Positions 49,640 through 60,249 of a DNA stretch of 64,000 bases are shown one piece after another. The notes beneath the pieces are model-generated. The model saw only the letters and a list, made by a program, of their open reading frames with translations, ran no database searches and was not told the origin of the DNA. Positions within the stretch are counted from its first letter, which is position 1. Every line of letters begins with the position of its first letter. A program made the translations under genes and the position numbers. Origin of the DNA: Streptomyces fulvoviolaceus (GTDB lineage Bacteria > Actinomycetota > Actinomycetes > Streptomycetales > Streptomycetaceae); the NCBI RefSeq assembly GCF_000718165.1, contig NZ_JOEY01000033.1:1-64000 (forward strand). The letters are read 5' to 3'.

Positions 49640-50499
49640 CCCGGTATGTGCTCAGGGCGGCCTCGCTGGCGGTCGCCCTCGGCATCTGGCAACTGCTGAC
49701 CAGCCTGAACATCGACCTGTGGCTGCGCTTCTCGCAGTTCCCCACGGTCGCCGACGTGGCCCGCGCCTTCGCCGACCGGCTGTCCGGCCCCGACTACTGG
49801 ACGGACCTCACCGACAGCCTCACCCGCATCCTCACCGGCTTCCTCCTCGCCGCGGTCCTGGGCGTGGCGACGGGCGTGCTCGTGGCGCGCTCCCGCCTCG
49901 CCGAGGACCTGCTCGGCCCGGTGCTGGAGGTCGTCCGCCCGATCCCGGCGATCGCCCTGGTCCCCGTCGCGATCCTCCTCTTCCCCTCCAACGAACAGGG
50001 CATCGTCTTCATCACCTTCACCGCCGCCTTCTTCCCTGTCCTGGTCTCCACCCGGCACGCGGTCCGCGCCCTGACTCCCGTGTGGGAGGAGGCGGTGCTC
50101 ACGATGGGCGGCGGCCGGTGGCGAATCCTCGGCTCGGTGGTCCTGCCGGGCGCGCTGCCCGGTATCTTCGGCGGGCTGTCGGTCGGCATCGGCGTCTCGT
50201 GGATCTGTGTGATCTCCGCCGAGATGATCTCCGGCCAGTACGGGGTCGGTTACCGCACCTGGCAGGACTACACCGTCGTCAACTACGCGGGCGTGTTCGT
50301 CGGCATGGTCACGATCGGCGTGCTCGGCTGGCTCACCTCCACCGCCGTGGAGGTCCTGGGCCGCCGCCTGACCCGCTGGCTCCCGCGCACGTCGTACGTC
50401 CCCGCCGGCCGGACTCCGCGGCGGGTGAGCCGTGCCGCGGCAGCCGTACCGGCGAGCCCCACGCCCCAGGAGGACGTGCCCCATGACCAGCTCGTCTGA
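49636..50499 (+). CDS. ABC transporter permease (nitrate/sulfonate/taurine type)
   Basis: A 287-residue permease of the SsuC/TauC family with about six helices and the EAA-like loop WEEAVLTMGGGRWRILGSVVLPGALPGI. Near the N-terminus are LAVALGIWQLLTSLNIDLWL and ILTGFLLAAVLGVATGVLVAR. The GTG start overlaps the binding-protein stop, and its last 17 bases overlap the ATPase gene. The proline-rich C-terminal tail (RRVSRAAAAVPASPTPQ) is not conserved. Confidence 0.92.
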   Translation: MTRYVLRAASLAVALGIWQLLTSLNIDLWLRFSQFPTVADVARAFADRLSGPDYWTDLTDSLTRILTGFLLAAVLGVATGVLVARSRLAEDLLGPVLEVVRPIPAIALVPVAILLFPSNEQGIVFITFTAAFFPVLVSTRHAVRALTPVWEEAVLTMGGGRWRILGSVVLPGALPGIFGGLSVGIGVSWICVISAEMISGQYGVGYRTWQDYTVVNYAGVFVGMVTIGVLGWLTSTAVEVLGRRLTRWLPRTSYVPAGRTPRRVSRAAAAVPASPTPQEDVPHDQLV

Positions 50500-51250
50500 C
50501 GCCCGTTCGCCCTCCCGCACCGGCGCGGCACTGGCCCTGCACGGCGCCACCCTCGGACGGCCCGGTGCTCCCGTGCTCGACGGCGTGGACCTCGAAGTGG
50601 CCCCCGGCGAGATCCTCACCGTCGTCGGCCCCTCCGGGTGCGGCAAGTCGACCCTGCTGCGCACGCTTTCCGGGCTGCTGTCTCCCCTCGCCGGAGAGGC
50701 CGGCCAGGACGGGCGCCCGCTGACGGGCCCCGCCGCCGACCGTGCCCTGATCTTCCAGGAGGACGCCCTCCTGCCCTGGCGCACCCTGCGCGCGAACGTC
50801 GAACTGCCGCTCGCCATCAAGGGGTTGCCGCGCGCGGAGCGCAGGAGGCAGGCGGAGGCCTGGCTGGAGCGCGTCGGCCTCGCCGAACAGTCCCGGCACC
50901 TGCCGCACCGCGTCTCCGGCGGGCAACGCCAGCGCGCCCAGCTGGCCCGGGCCCTCGCGGGTGCGCCCCGCGCCGTCCTGATGGACGAGCCGTTCGGCGC
51001 CCTCGACGCCCAGACCCGCGCCGGCATGCAGGACCTGCTGGTGGAGGTGCTGCACGGTACGGGCGCGACCGTCGTCTTCGTCACCCACGACGTGGACGAG
51101 GCCCTCTTCCTCGGCGACCGGGTCGCCCTCATCGGCTCCGGCCACCTGACCGCAGTACGAGACGTGCCGCGTCCGCGCGACCGTACGGCGCACGACGACC
51201 CGGCGCGTGTGGCGCTGCGGCGCGAAGTCCTCACCTCGCTCGGTACCTGA
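50483..51250 (+). CDS. ABC transporter ATPase (nitrate/sulfonate/taurine type)
   Basis: A 255-residue ATP-binding protein. Walker A is VVGPSGCGKSTLLRTL, the Q loop FQEDALLPWRTL, the signature VSGGQRQRAQLARALA, Walker B AVLMDEPFGALDAQTR, and the switch histidine FVTHDVDEALFLGDRV. This matches SsuB/TauB. The ATG follows CAGGAGGACGTGCCCC. It completes a three-part importer and is followed after 11 bases by the flavoprotein gene. Confidence 0.94.
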   Translation: MTSSSDARSPSRTGAALALHGATLGRPGAPVLDGVDLEVAPGEILTVVGPSGCGKSTLLRTLSGLLSPLAGEAGQDGRPLTGPAADRALIFQEDALLPWRTLRANVELPLAIKGLPRAERRRQAEAWLERVGLAEQSRHLPHRVSGGQRQRAQLARALAGAPRAVLMDEPFGALDAQTRAGMQDLLVEVLHGTGATVVFVTHDVDEALFLGDRVALIGSGHLTAVRDVPRPRDRTAHDDPARVALRREVLTSLGT

Positions 51251-51261
51251 AAGGCACGCTG

Positions 51262-54180
51262 GTGGACACCCCCCTGCAGATTCCGGCACTCACCGACGCC
51301 GAGGAGCTGACCTGCGACGTCCTCGTGATCGGCGGCGGCACCGCCGGCACCATGGCCGCGCTCACCGCCGCCGAGCACGGCGCCGACGTGATCCTGCTGG
51401 AGAAGGCCCATGTCCGGCACTCCGGCGCCCTCGCCATGGGCATGGACGGCGTGAACAACGCCGTCATCCCCGGCCGCGCCGAGCCCGACGACTACGTCGC
51501 CGAGATCACCCGCGCCAACGACGGCATCGTCGACCAGTCCACCGTCCGCCAGACCGCGACCCGCGGCTTCGCCATGGTGCAGCGCCTGGAGTCGTACGGC
51601 GTGAAGTTCGAGAAGGACGAGCACGGCGAGTACGCGGTCCGCCAGGTCCACCGCTCCGGCTCGTACGTCCTGCCGATGCCGGAGGGCAAGGACGTCAAGA
51701 AGGTCCTGTACAGGCAGCTGCGGCGGCGCGAGATGCGGGAGCGGATCCGCATCGAGAACCGGGTGATGCCGGTGCGGGTGCTCACCTCTCCCGAGGATTG
51801 GCGGGCCGTGGGGGCGGTCGGCTTCAACACCCGCACGGGCGCGTTCGTGGTGGTCCGCGCGGGCGCGGTCGTCCTCGCGACCGGCGCCTGCGGCCGCCTC
51901 GGCCTGCCCGCCTCCGGCTACCTCTACGGCACCTACGAGAACCCGACCAACGCGGGCGACGGCTACGCCATGGCCTACCACGCGGGCGCCGAACTCACCG
52001 GCATCGAGTGCTTCCAGATCAACCCGCTGATCAAGGACTACAACGGTCCGGCCTGCGCCTACGTCGCCAACCCCTTCGGCGGCTACCAGGTCAACCGGCA
52101 CGGCGAACGCTTCGTCGACTCCGACTACTGGTCCGGCCAGATGATGGCGGAGTTCGCGGCGGAGGTCGCGTCGGACCGGGGTCCGGTGTACCTGAAGCTG
52201 AGCCACCTCCCCGAGGAGTCGATCTCGGCGCTGGAGTCGATCCTGCACTCGACGGAGCGGCCCACTCGGGGGACGTTCCATGAAGGCCGCGGCCACGACT
52301 ACCGCACCCACGACGTGGAGATGCACATCTCCGAAATCGGCCTGTGCGGCGGCCATTCGGCCTCGGGAGTACGGGTCGACGAGCACGCCCGTACGACCGT
52401 CCCCCGCCTCTACGCCGCCGGCGACCTGGCCTGCGTCCCCCACAACTACATGATCGGAGCCTTCGTCTTCGGGGACCTGGCGGGCGCGGACGCCTCCCAG
52501 TACCAGGCCTACGAGGGCGAGTTGCCTCAGGACCAACTGCGCGAGGCGCACGAGCTGATCTACCGCCCGCTGCGCCACCCGGACGGTCCGCCACAGCCCC
52601 AGGTCGAGTACAAGCTGCGCCGCTTCGTGAACGACTACGTGGCCCCGCCGAAGTCCGGCGCCCGCCTCTCCCTCGCCCTGGAGTCGTTCGAGCGGATGCA
52701 CGCCGACATCGCCGGGATGGGCGCCCGCACCCCGCACGAGCTGATGCGCTGCGCCGAGGTCTCCTTCATCCGCGACTGCGCGGAGATGGCCGCGCGCGCC
52801 TCCCTGGCCCGCACGGAGTCCCGCTGGGGCCTCTACCACGACCGCCTCGACCACCCCGAGCGCGACGACGCGTCCTGGTTCCACCACCTCGATCTGCACA
52901 AGTCCCCCTCCGGTGCGATGGAGTTCACGGCCCGTCCCGTGGCTCCCTATCTGGTCCCGATCGACGAGTTCACCCCGACCGGCGGTCCCTCCCGGCACCT
53001 CGGCGAGGTGCACCCGGAGGATGTGGCGAAGGCCGGATCACGGGACCTGGCGCCGGTGGCGGGCCAGGCCGAGGCGGCCGAGCCGGAGGAGCGGGACGAC
53101 ACCCCCGCGTCCCCGGAGACCCACCCCGAGCAGTCCCCGGCCCGCCTCCTGGAGCTCGTCGCCCTCGCCGAGGAGGAGCCCGAACTCGACGCCCTGCGGC
53201 CCTACTTGACGGACCCGGTGTCCGCCGTGCGGCGCGAGGCCGTCGCCGTCCTCACCGAGACACTGCCGCCGGGCACCGGTCCCGCCCTCGCCGAGGCGCT
53301 GCGCGACACCGCCGCCGAGGTGCGGGCCGCCGCGGCCGCTTCCCTGCGCGAACTCGTCGAGACGCTGCCCCCGGAACCCGCCCTGCACGACGGCCTCGCC
53401 GCCGCCCTCGCCGAGCCCGACCCGGTCGTCCGAGCCGCCTCGCTCGACGTCCTGCGCGCCCTGCGCCTGGGTGACGCAACGCTGTTCGCCGGGGCGCTGA
53501 CCGACTCCGACATCTCCGTCCGCATCGAAGCCGTACGCGCCCTCGTCTCGGTCGACGCCGCCACCGAACTGGCCCACGCGGCAGCCACGGACCCGTCCCG
53601 CGAGGTCCGCGTGACCATCGCCAAGGGACTTGCCACGGTGTCGGCGACACTCCACGCGAGTGCCGATCGGACCGACGCTCCCCTCACCGAGGGACGCTCA
53701 ACCGATACCGAGCCGAACGAGGACCCCGTCTCCGCGAGCCGTCCGGCCGACAACGCCGACATCACCGCCCCCACGAGCCGGCAGACCGACACCGTCGTCG
53801 CCACACCCGAGCCCGCCATCGTCCTCGCGGCCCTGGCCGACCTCACCGACGACCCGGACGTCCTGGTACAGGGCGCCGCTTACGGGGCGCTCGGTACCAC
53901 CGGCTGCCCGGCACCGCTGGCCGCACGCGCCGTGGCCGCCCTGTCCGCCTCTGCCTGGCAGGTCAGATCGGGCGCGGCGACCGCCTTGTCCGCCGCAGCC
54001 CCCGACGTGGCCGTCCCCGCCCTCGCCAAGGCCCTCGCCGACGCGAACGCCGACGTCCGCAAGGCGGCGGTCCTGGCCCTGACCCGGCACACCCACACCG
54101 CGGACGCCCGCGCGGCCCTGGCGACAGCCACGTCGGACTCGGACGCGGACGTCAGGGCGTACGCGACACGAGCCCTGTGA
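51262..54180 (+). CDS. AprA/FrdA-type flavoprotein fused to C-terminal HEAT repeats
   Basis: A 972-residue two-part protein. Residues ~15-600 are an FAD-dependent oxidoreductase of the fumarate reductase/adenylylsulfate reductase family: FAD motif VLVIGGGTAGTMAALTAAEHG (G24-G29), then VRHSGALAMGMDGVNNAVIPG, ENPTNAGDGYAMAYHAGAEL, and the closing RTTVPRLYAAGDLACVPHNY. After an acidic linker (EAAEPEERDDTPASPE), residues ~627-972 are HEAT-like repeats (LRPYLTDPVSAVRREAVAVL, LAKALADANADVRKAAVLAL) interrupted by a Thr/Asp-rich loop. The GTG start follows AAAGGCACGCTG. With the ferredoxin it looks like an AprAB-like redox pair; the substrate is unknown. Confidence 0.9.
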   Translation: MDTPLQIPALTDAEELTCDVLVIGGGTAGTMAALTAAEHGADVILLEKAHVRHSGALAMGMDGVNNAVIPGRAEPDDYVAEITRANDGIVDQSTVRQTATRGFAMVQRLESYGVKFEKDEHGEYAVRQVHRSGSYVLPMPEGKDVKKVLYRQLRRREMRERIRIENRVMPVRVLTSPEDWRAVGAVGFNTRTGAFVVVRAGAVVLATGACGRLGLPASGYLYGTYENPTNAGDGYAMAYHAGAELTGIECFQINPLIKDYNGPACAYVANPFGGYQVNRHGERFVDSDYWSGQMMAEFAAEVASDRGPVYLKLSHLPEESISALESILHSTERPTRGTFHEGRGHDYRTHDVEMHISEIGLCGGHSASGVRVDEHARTTVPRLYAAGDLACVPHNYMIGAFVFGDLAGADASQYQAYEGELPQDQLREAHELIYRPLRHPDGPPQPQVEYKLRRFVNDYVAPPKSGARLSLALESFERMHADIAGMGARTPHELMRCAEVSFIRDCAEMAARASLARTESRWGLYHDRLDHPERDDASWFHHLDLHKSPSGAMEFTARPVAPYLVPIDEFTPTGGPSRHLGEVHPEDVAKAGSRDLAPVAGQAEAAEPEERDDTPASPETHPEQSPARLLELVALAEEEPELDALRPYLTDPVSAVRREAVAVLTETLPPGTGPALAEALRDTAAEVRAAAAASLRELVETLPPEPALHDGLAAALAEPDPVVRAASLDVLRALRLGDATLFAGALTDSDISVRIEAVRALVSVDAATELAHAAATDPSREVRVTIAKGLATVSATLHASADRTDAPLTEGRSTDTEPNEDPVSASRPADNADITAPTSRQTDTVVATPEPAIVLAALADLTDDPDVLVQGAAYGALGTTGCPAPLAARAVAALSASAWQVRSGAATALSAAAPDVAVPALAKALADANADVRKAAVLALTRHTHTADARAALATATSDSDADVRAYATRAL

Positions 54181-54222
54181 CGGATGCCGGGGCCTGCTCG
54201 CCATCCAGTCGTCGGGCTCCGG

Positions 54223-56211
<1,989 letters not shown>

Positions 56212-56453
56212 AGCGCTGTCCCCCGTACGTCGTCCCTCGACCACTGCATCCACGATAGGGGTCCGCGCTGACAACGCTGGAGTTATCCACAGGCTGACCC
56301 GATGACGTTCGGTAGTCATTCGAACGGCTCACGTCACATGGCGCATCCGGACGGAGCCGGAACATGCTGCTCGGGCGGGCAGGGGAGACCCGCCCTTCCC
56401 TCGGACGGCGCGCCGAGCATACGCGCGCCTCTGCCGCACCAAGGAGCCTCACC

Positions 56454-56963
56454 ATGTCCTCTCGGCCCCTCAAGGCCGCCATCACCGTGGCGATAGCCGG
56501 AGCCCTCTCCCTGACCGCCGTACCCGCACAGGCGGCGCCCATCGCCGACCCGGACCCGTTCGCGTGGACGCAGCTGACGAAGACGTACACGGCCAGCGGC
56601 AAGTACGCCTACGCGCCGCTCGCCGTCGCGGACGACTTCATGCCCACGCCCTGCGTGACCGGCATGGGCTACCACTACCTCAACGAGGGGAACGTCAACG
56701 AGACCGACCCCGCCAAGCCCGCGGCCCTCCTCTACGAGAACGGCCCGTACGGGCGCAAGCTCATCGCCGTGGAGTGGGTCGTGCAGGCCAAGGACGGCGT
56801 CACCAGGCCGACGATGTTCGGCCAGAAGTTCCAGGGCCCGGACACCCTCCCCGTCCTCGGACCCAGCTACACCCTCCACGCCTGGATCTACAAGACGAAC
56901 CCCAGCGGCCTGTTCAACCCCACGCACCCCGCGGTGAAGTGCCCGGCGAACCCGGCCCCCTGA
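56454..56963 (+). CDS. Small secreted protein of unknown function
   Basis: A 169-residue exported protein. The signal peptide is about residues 1-28 (MSSRPLKAAITVAIAGALSL to AQA). The mature part has a single conserved-looking domain with two cysteines (FMPTPCVTGMGYHYLNEGNV, VKCPANPAP) and LIAVEWVVQAKDG. It resembles small secreted actinobacterial proteins without known function. The ATG follows AAGGAGCCTCACC. Its leader has a 7-bp stem, GGGCGGG with CCCGCCC (56373-56395). Confidence 0.8.
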   Translation: MSSRPLKAAITVAIAGALSLTAVPAQAAPIADPDPFAWTQLTKTYTASGKYAYAPLAVADDFMPTPCVTGMGYHYLNEGNVNETDPAKPAALLYENGPYGRKLIAVEWVVQAKDGVTRPTMFGQKFQGPDTLPVLGPSYTLHAWIYKTNPSGLFNPTHPAVKCPANPAP

Positions 56964-56974
56964 CCGCACGCGAA

Positions 56975-57007
56975 GGGCCCCGGCTCCCTTGCGGGGAACC
57001 GGGGCCC
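56975..57007. terminator. Bidirectional terminator between the secreted protein and nuoN
   Basis: GGGCCCCGG (56975-56983) pairs perfectly with CCGGGGCCC (56999-57007) around a 15-base loop. It sits between two convergent genes, 11 bases after one stop and 19 bases past the other. Confidence 0.8.
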
Positions 57008-57026
57008 ACGGCCGTAACACCGCAGG

Positions 57027-58676
57027 TCACCGCACGAACACACCCGCCTGGTTCGCGAGATCCAGGAAGTACTGCGGCGCCACACCGAGCACCAGCGTCA
57101 CCGCCACGCCGACCGCGATGGCCGTCGTCGTCAGCGGCGACGGCACGGCCACGGTCGGTCCCTCGGGCCGCGGCTCGCTGAAGAACATCAGCACGATCAC
57201 GCGGATGTAGAAGAACGCCGCGATCGCGGACGAGATCACACCGACCACGACCAGCGGGGCCGCGCCGCCCTCCGCCGCTGCCTTGAACACGGCGAACTTC
57301 CCCGCGAACCCGGAGGTCAGCGGGATGCCGGCGAAGGCCAGCAGGAACACCGCGAACACGGCCGCCACCAGTGGCGAACGCCGGCCAAGGCCAGCCCACT
57401 TGGACAGGTGCGTCGCCTCGCCGCCCGCGTCCCGCACCAGCGTGACCACCGCGAACGCCCCGATCGTCACGAACGAGTACGCGGCCAGATAGAACAGGAC
57501 GGAGGACACTCCGTCCGGCGTGGTCGCGATGACACCCGCGAGGATGAATCCGGCGTGCGCGATCGACGAGTACGCCAGCAGCCGCTTGATGTCGGTCTGC
57601 GTGATCGCGACGATCGCACCGCCCAGCATGGTGACGATCGCGACGCCCCACATCACCGGCCGCCAGTCCCAGCGCAGGCCCGGCAGCACGACGTACAGGA
57701 TCCGCAGCAGCGCGCCGAAGGCGGCCACCTTCGTCGCCGCCGCCATGAAGCCGGTGACCGGTGTCGGCGCGCCCTGGTAGACGTCCGGCGTCCACATGTG
57801 GAACGGCACGGCACCCACCTTGAACAGCAGGCCCATGATGATCATCGCGGCGCCGATCAGCAGCAGCGCGTCGTTGCCCATGGTGTCGATGAGCGCCGGG
57901 TTGACGGTGGTGATCGACCCGTCGACGACCTGCGCGATCGTCGAGTACGACACCGAGCCCGCGTAGCCGTACAGCAGCGCGATGCCGAACAGCGTGAACG
58001 CGGAGGCGAACGCGCCGAGCAGGAAGTACTTGACCGCGGCCTCCTGCGACATGAGCCGCTTGCGGCGGGCCAGCGCGCACAGCAGGTACAGCGGGAGCGA
58101 GAAGACCTCCAGCGCCACGAACAGTGTCAGCAGGTCGTTGGCCGCCGGGAAGATCAGCATGCCGGCGACGGCGAAGAGCAGCAGCGGGAACACCTCGGTG
58201 GTGGCGAACCCGGCCTTCACCGCGGCCTTTTCACTGTCGCTGCCCGGCACGGACGCGGCCTGCGCGGCGAACGAGTCGACGCGGTTGCCGTGTACCTCCG
58301 GGTCCAGCCGCCGCTCGGCGAAGGTGAACAGACCGACCAGGCCCGCCAGCAGGATCGTGCCCTGCAGGAACAGGGCCGGTCCGTCGACGGCGATCGCGCC
58401 CATGGCGGCGATGCCCGCCTTGGTCGTGGCGTACCCGTCGGCGGCGAGCGCGACGACCGCGGCGAAGCCCGCGACGAGCGCCACGACGGACACGAACAGC
58501 TGGGCGTGGTAACGGAACTTGCGCGGTACGAACGCCTCGACCAGCACCCCGAGGATCGCCGCGCCGACGACGATCAGGGTGGGCGACAATTGTCCGTATT
58601 CGATCTTCGGCGCGTCGATCTTGGTGATCGGGTCGGCCGCAGTTGTCCACAGGCTGTGGACGGCTGTTGCGCTCAC
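57027..58676 (-). CDS. nuoN: NADH-quinone oxidoreductase subunit N
   Basis: A 549-residue antiporter-like proton-pumping subunit of complex I with about 14 helices. Landmarks are LLTLFVALEVFSLPLYLLCAL, AAVKYFLLGAFASAFTLFGIALLYG, KVGAVPFHMWTPDVYQGAPTPVTGF and a later TQTDIKRLLAYSSIAHAGF. The GTG start overlaps the stop of nuoM (GTGA). It is the last gene of the operon, ending at the convergent terminator. Confidence 0.96.
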   Translation of the reverse strand: MSATAVHSLWTTAADPITKIDAPKIEYGQLSPTLIVVGAAILGVLVEAFVPRKFRYHAQLFVSVVALVAGFAAVVALAADGYATTKAGIAAMGAIAVDGPALFLQGTILLAGLVGLFTFAERRLDPEVHGNRVDSFAAQAASVPGSDSEKAAVKAGFATTEVFPLLLFAVAGMLIFPAANDLLTLFVALEVFSLPLYLLCALARRKRLMSQEAAVKYFLLGAFASAFTLFGIALLYGYAGSVSYSTIAQVVDGSITTVNPALIDTMGNDALLLIGAAMIIMGLLFKVGAVPFHMWTPDVYQGAPTPVTGFMAAATKVAAFGALLRILYVVLPGLRWDWRPVMWGVAIVTMLGGAIVAITQTDIKRLLAYSSIAHAGFILAGVIATTPDGVSSVLFYLAAYSFVTIGAFAVVTLVRDAGGEATHLSKWAGLGRRSPLVAAVFAVFLLAFAGIPLTSGFAGKFAVFKAAAEGGAAPLVVVGVISSAIAAFFYIRVIVLMFFSEPRPEGPTVAVPSPLTTTAIAVGVAVTLVLGVAPQYFLDLANQAGVFVR

Positions 58677-60244
58677 TTGGCCGCCTCCACCTCGGGCCGG
58701 GGGTCCTTCTTGTGTACGTCGGACATGGTCGACTTCACCGCCGGGTTGACGATGTCCGTGACGGGCTTCGGGTAGACGCCCAGGAAGATCAACAACACGA
58801 CCAGCGGGGCGACGACCACGAGTTCACGGACCCTGAGATCCGGCATCGCCGAGAGCTCCGGCTTCACCGGGCCCGTCATCGTCCTCTGGTAGAGGACGAG
58901 GGTGTAGAGCGCGGCCAGCACGATGCCGAAGGTCGCGATGATGCCGATGGCCGGATAGCGCGCGAACGTGCCGACCAGGACGAGGAACTCACTCACGAAC
59001 GGCGCGAGTCCGGGAAGCGACAGCGTCGCCAGACCGCCGATCAGGAAGGTTCCGGCGAGCACCGGAGCGACCTTCTGCACCCCGCCGTAGTCGGCGATGA
59101 GCCGCGAGCCGCGCCGCGAGATCAGGAAGCCGGCCACCAGCATCAACGCAGCCGTGGAAATACCGTGGTTGACCATGTACAGCGTCGCGCCCGACTGGCC
59201 CTGGCTGGTCATCGCGAAGATGCCCATGATGATGAACCCGAAGTGCGAGATCGACGCGTACGCCACCAGCCGCTTGATGTCCCGCTGCCCGACGGCGAGC
59301 AGCGCACCGTAGATGATGCTGATCACCGCCAGTACGAGGATGGCGGGCGTCGCCCATTTCGACGCCTCCGGGAACAGCTGGAGGCAGAAGCGGAGCATCG
59401 CGAAGGTGCCCACCTTGTCGACGACCGCGGTGATGAGGACGGCGACCGGAGCGGTGGCCTCCCCCATCGCGTTGGGCAGCCAGGTGTGCAGCGGCCACAG
59501 CGGAGCCTTCACCGCGAAGGCGAAGAAGAAGCCGAGGAACAGCCAGCGTTCAGTGTTGGTCGCCATGTCGAGCGAGCCGTTGGCCCGCGCCTCGGCGATC
59601 GCCTGGAGGCTGAAGTTCCCGGCGACCACGTACAGGCCGATCACCGCGGCCAGCATGATCAGACCGCCGACCAGGTTGTAGAGGAGGAACTTCACCGCGG
59701 CGTACGACCGTTGCGTCGACGCCGCCTCCTCGCCGTGCTCGTGGGCCCGGTCCCCGAAGCCGCCGATGAGGAAGTACATCGGGATCAGCATGGCTTCGAA
59801 GAAGATGTAGAAGAGGAAGACGTCGGTGGCCTCGAAGGAGATGATCACCATCGCCTCGACGCCCAGGATCAGGGCGAAGAAGCCCTGAGTCGGTCGCCAC
59901 CGCGTGTTGCCGGTCTCCAGCGGGTCGGCGTCGTGCCAGCCCGCGAGGATGATGAACGGGATCAGCAGGGCGGTCAGCGCGACGAGCGCCACCCCGATGC
60001 CGTCCACGCCCAGCTCGTACCGCACCCCGAAGTCCTTGATCCAGGCGTGGGATTCGGTGAGCTGGTAGCGGTCGCCGTCCGGGTCGAAGCGGACCAGGAC
60101 GATGGCGGCCAGGACGAGTGTGGCGAGCGAGACGAGCAGCGCCAGCCACTTGGCGGCGGTGCGCTGCGCGGCCGGCACGGCGGCCGTGGCGATCGCCCCG
60201 ATCGCCGGGAGCGCCGCCGTCGCTGTCAGCAGAGGAAAGGACAT
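58673..60244 (-). CDS. nuoM: NADH-quinone oxidoreductase subunit M
   Basis: A 523-residue antiporter-like subunit. Landmarks are LGVDGIGVALVALTALLIPFI, FFEAMLIPMYFLIGGFGDR, AVKAPLWPLHTWLPNAMGEAT and a following VGQRDIKRLVAYASISHFGFI, with the helix lysines and glutamate of the proton channel. It lies five bases downstream of nuoL and overlaps nuoN. Confidence 0.96.
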   Translation of the reverse strand: MSFPLLTATAALPAIGAIATAAVPAAQRTAAKWLALLVSLATLVLAAIVLVRFDPDGDRYQLTESHAWIKDFGVRYELGVDGIGVALVALTALLIPFIILAGWHDADPLETGNTRWRPTQGFFALILGVEAMVIISFEATDVFLFYIFFEAMLIPMYFLIGGFGDRAHEHGEEAASTQRSYAAVKFLLYNLVGGLIMLAAVIGLYVVAGNFSLQAIAEARANGSLDMATNTERWLFLGFFFAFAVKAPLWPLHTWLPNAMGEATAPVAVLITAVVDKVGTFAMLRFCLQLFPEASKWATPAILVLAVISIIYGALLAVGQRDIKRLVAYASISHFGFIIMGIFAMTSQGQSGATLYMVNHGISTAALMLVAGFLISRRGSRLIADYGGVQKVAPVLAGTFLIGGLATLSLPGLAPFVSEFLVLVGTFARYPAIGIIATFGIVLAALYTLVLYQRTMTGPVKPELSAMPDLRVRELVVVAPLVVLLIFLGVYPKPVTDIVNPAVKSTMSDVHKKDPRPEVEAAK

Positions 60245-60249
60245 CGGTA

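Noticed and set aside
49465..53013. 1182-codon open frame on the minus strand
   Set aside because: It is antisense to the importer/flavoprotein operon, whose genes carry unmistakable motifs.
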